From contig CALWVX010000129.1 of NCBI GenBank assembly GCA_944385065.1, positions 1 to 5,082 on the forward strand: a DNA stretch of 5,082 nucleotides, written 5' to 3'. The notes under the pieces are model-generated. The model was not told the origin of the DNA. It did no database searches and saw only the letters and a list, made by a program, of their open reading frames with translations. How positions within the stretch are numbered: position 1 is the stretch's first letter; every line of letters starts with the position of its first letter. The stretch is from an uncultured Oscillospiraceae bacterium. GTDB taxonomy: Bacteria > Bacillota > Clostridia > Oscillospirales > Oscillospiraceae. Shown here piece after piece: positions 3,980 through 5,082 of this stretch. Both the position numbers and the translations under genes were made by a program.

Positions 3980-4810
3980 ATGGAGATCAAGACGGTGTGG
4001 GCCGTCTATTTCAGCGGCACCGGCACCACGGAAAAGACGGTCACCCGGCTGGCCCGGTCTCTGGCGGAGCAGCTGGGGGCGGAGTACCGGACCCACGACT
4101 ACACCCAGCCCGCCGGCCGGGTGGAGCTGTCCTTCGGCCCGGAGGAGCTGGTGGTGCTGGGCACCCCGGTGTACGCCGGGCGGGTGCCCAACCTGATGCT
4201 GCCCTATCTGCAGAGCAGCGTCCACGGGGAGAACACCCTGGCCGTGCCGGTGGTGCTCTACGGCAACCGGAACTTTGACGACGGCCTGATCGAGCTGCGC
4301 AATGTGCTCGCCGCCAACGGCTTCTCCCCCGTGGCCGGGGCCGCCGTGGTGGGAGAGCACGCCTTCTCCCGGATTCTGGGGGCGGGCCGCCCCGACGAGG
4401 AGGACCTGGCGCTGGTGGACCGGCTGGCCCGGGAGACGGCGGCCAAGGTGAAGGCCCTGGCCGAGGCCCCGTCCCAGCCGGTGGAGGTGGAGGGCTGCGA
4501 CCCTATCCGCCCCTACTACACCCCCCGGGACCGGCACGGGGAGCCCATCAGGGATTTCCTGAAGGCCAAGCCGGTGACCGACCCGGACAAGTGCGTGAAG
4601 TGCGGCCTGTGCGCCCGGCTGTGCCCCATGGGGGCCATCGACCCCGAGGACGCGGCCCAGGTGCCCGGCAAGTGCATCAAGTGCTGCGCCTGCGTGAAGA
4701 AGTGTCCCACCGGGGCCAAGTATTTCGACCACGAGGGCTATCTCTACCACCAGCACGAGCTGGAGGATCAGTACGCCGGCCGCCGGGCTCCCACCAAGAT
4801 TTTTGTGTGA
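3980..4810 (+). CDS. EFR1-family flavodoxin / bis-[4Fe-4S] ferredoxin protein
   Basis: Likely a cytoplasmic electron-transfer protein that joins an FMN-binding flavodoxin-like domain to a bacterial ferredoxin domain. The N-terminal part (1 to about 160) has YFSGTGTTEKT (10-20), the flavodoxin phosphate-binding loop, then LVVLGTPVYAGRVP (57-70) and VVLYGNRNFDD (91-101), which lie around the flavin. The C-terminal part has two Cys clusters: CVKCGLCARLCP (C205, C208, C211, C215) and CIKCCACVKKCP (C232, C235, C238, C242), each expected to hold a [4Fe-4S] centre; C236 is an extra cysteine. Length (276 aa) fits the family, usually about 250-280. AGGGAG precedes the ATG by 8 nt, 22 nt after the previous stop. 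It is last in the ruvX operon and is followed by a hairpin. Proteins of this kind are common in anaerobic Clostridia; partners and physiological reaction are unknown. Confidence 0.92.
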   Translation: MEIKTVWAVYFSGTGTTEKTVTRLARSLAEQLGAEYRTHDYTQPAGRVELSFGPEELVVLGTPVYAGRVPNLMLPYLQSSVHGENTLAVPVVLYGNRNFDDGLIELRNVLAANGFSPVAGAAVVGEHAFSRILGAGRPDEEDLALVDRLARETAAKVKALAEAPSQPVEVEGCDPIRPYYTPRDRHGEPIRDFLKAKPVTDPDKCVKCGLCARLCPMGAIDPEDAAQVPGKCIKCCACVKKCPTGAKYFDHEGYLYHQHELEDQYAGRRAPTKIFV

Positions 4811-4828
4811 GCCATCCCCAAACAAAAC

Positions 4829-4858
4829 AGCGGCCCCGCCCGGATGGGCGGGGCCGCT
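4829..4858. terminator. 13-bp GC hairpin after the ruvX operon
   Basis: AGCGGCCCCGCCC (4829-4841) and GGGCGGGGCCGCT (4846-4858) pair perfectly around GGAT, 18 nt after the last stop codon. On the minus strand the stem is followed by GTTTTGTTT, a good U-rich tail, so it is a strong intrinsic terminator for transcription coming from the right. On the plus strand CAGCTCATC follows, without a U-tract. For the operon itself it would work only as a poor terminator or as a 3'-end stabiliser. Confidence 0.7.
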
Positions 4859-5060
4859 CAGCTCATCAAACAAGCCCTCCTGCAAGGAGTTCCGTCGTCC
4901 GCAGACGACGGAATAAAATGAAATCTCGTCATTTCCGGGGACACGCGCCTCGGAAATGACACTTCTCGCGAAATTTTTGCCGACAATTTTGCAAAAAATC
5001 GAGGCGAAAATTTCGTGCAGTCCAACTCGAAAAAGTGGCTTTGTCACTTTTTCGACAGTC
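4859..5060. repeat. Run of four hairpins, probable dispersed structured repeat
   Basis: About 200 bp with no credible gene. Four stems follow each other: TTCCGTCGTC / GACGACGGAA (4890-4899 / 4904-4913), loop CGCA, which is C(UGCG)G on the minus strand; GTCATTTCCG / CGGAAATGAC (4928-4937 / 4951-4960), extendable by three pairs including one G-U; CGAAATTTTTGCC / GGCGAAAATTTCG (4969-4981 / 5003-5015), 13 bp with one G-T pair, whose inner part can also pair; and TCGAAAAAGTG / CACTTTTTCGA (5027-5037 / 5045-5055) around GCTTTGT. The block is much richer in A and T than the genes. It is bounded by two copies of the same GC hairpin (4829-4858 and from 5063). A non-autonomous repeat or a structured RNA, more likely read on the minus strand, would fit. 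Confidence 0.55.
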
Positions 5061-5082
5061 ACAGCGGCCCCGCCCATCCGGG
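5061..5082. repeat. Start of a second copy of the GC hairpin, cut by the window edge
   Basis: ACAGCGGCCCCGCCC (5061-5075) repeats 4827-4841 exactly. It is followed by ATCCGGG, whereas the first copy continues GGATGGG. ATCC is the reverse complement of the first loop, so the second hairpin, as far as visible, equals the first one in inverted orientation. The right arm lies outside the window. Confidence 0.7.

Noticed and set aside
3689..5077. 462-codon open frame on the minus strand opposite the ruvX operon's last two genes
   Set aside because: It is antisense to two well-supported genes, rich in His, Gly, Pro and Arg as typical for the complement of GC-rich coding sequence, and has no recognisable domain.

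Overview
The window looks like a chromosomal segment of a high-GC, strictly anaerobic Clostridia bacterium. A gut Oscillospiraceae (Flavonifractor / Lawsonibacter / Pseudoflavonifractor type) is my best guess, from three things: strong AAGGAGG ribosome binding sites, sigma-A type promoters, and gene content (anaerobic ribonucleotide reductase activase and an EFR1-type flavodoxin/ferredoxin). This assignment is inference; there is no rRNA or other marker here.

Layout, left to right. (1) 1-429, plus strand: the 3' part of nrdG, cut by the window edge, followed by a perfect 11-bp GC hairpin. (2) 468-977, minus strand: a 72-aa protein of unknown function, preceded by a 59-aa GTG-started ribbon-helix-helix-like protein. 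The latter has a near-consensus promoter with two 14-bp operator-like repeats and is less GC-rich in codon use than its neighbours. (3) 1034-1467: about 430 bp without a convincing gene, packed with long hairpins; probably a dispersed repeat or a structured RNA. (4) 1468-3107, minus strand: a two-gene operon with an ATGA overlap, encoding a short, divergent pyruvate-kinase-like protein without the C-terminal domain and an AzoR-like flavodoxin-fold oxidoreductase. (5) 3108-3237: a compact divergent promoter region whose two -35 boxes flank a perfect 9-bp inverted repeat. (6) 3238-4810, plus strand: an operon of ruvX (yqgF), an ABM/YgiN-type monooxygenase-fold protein and an EFR1-family flavodoxin plus two-[4Fe-4S] protein. 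(7) 4829-5082: a strong GC hairpin, four further hairpins in close succession, and the start of a second copy of the first hairpin at the window edge.

The coding genes mostly concern anaerobic redox chemistry: a radical-SAM activase, an FMN oxidoreductase, a flavo-iron-sulfur protein and a quinone-type monooxygenase fold. They sit beside housekeeping ruvX. I found no clear new defence or mobile system. The least explained signals are the two hairpin-rich intergenic blocks (three of their hairpins close with a C(UGCG)G tetraloop), the small RHH gene with its repeated operator, and the truncated pyruvate kinase with its shared divergent promoter.
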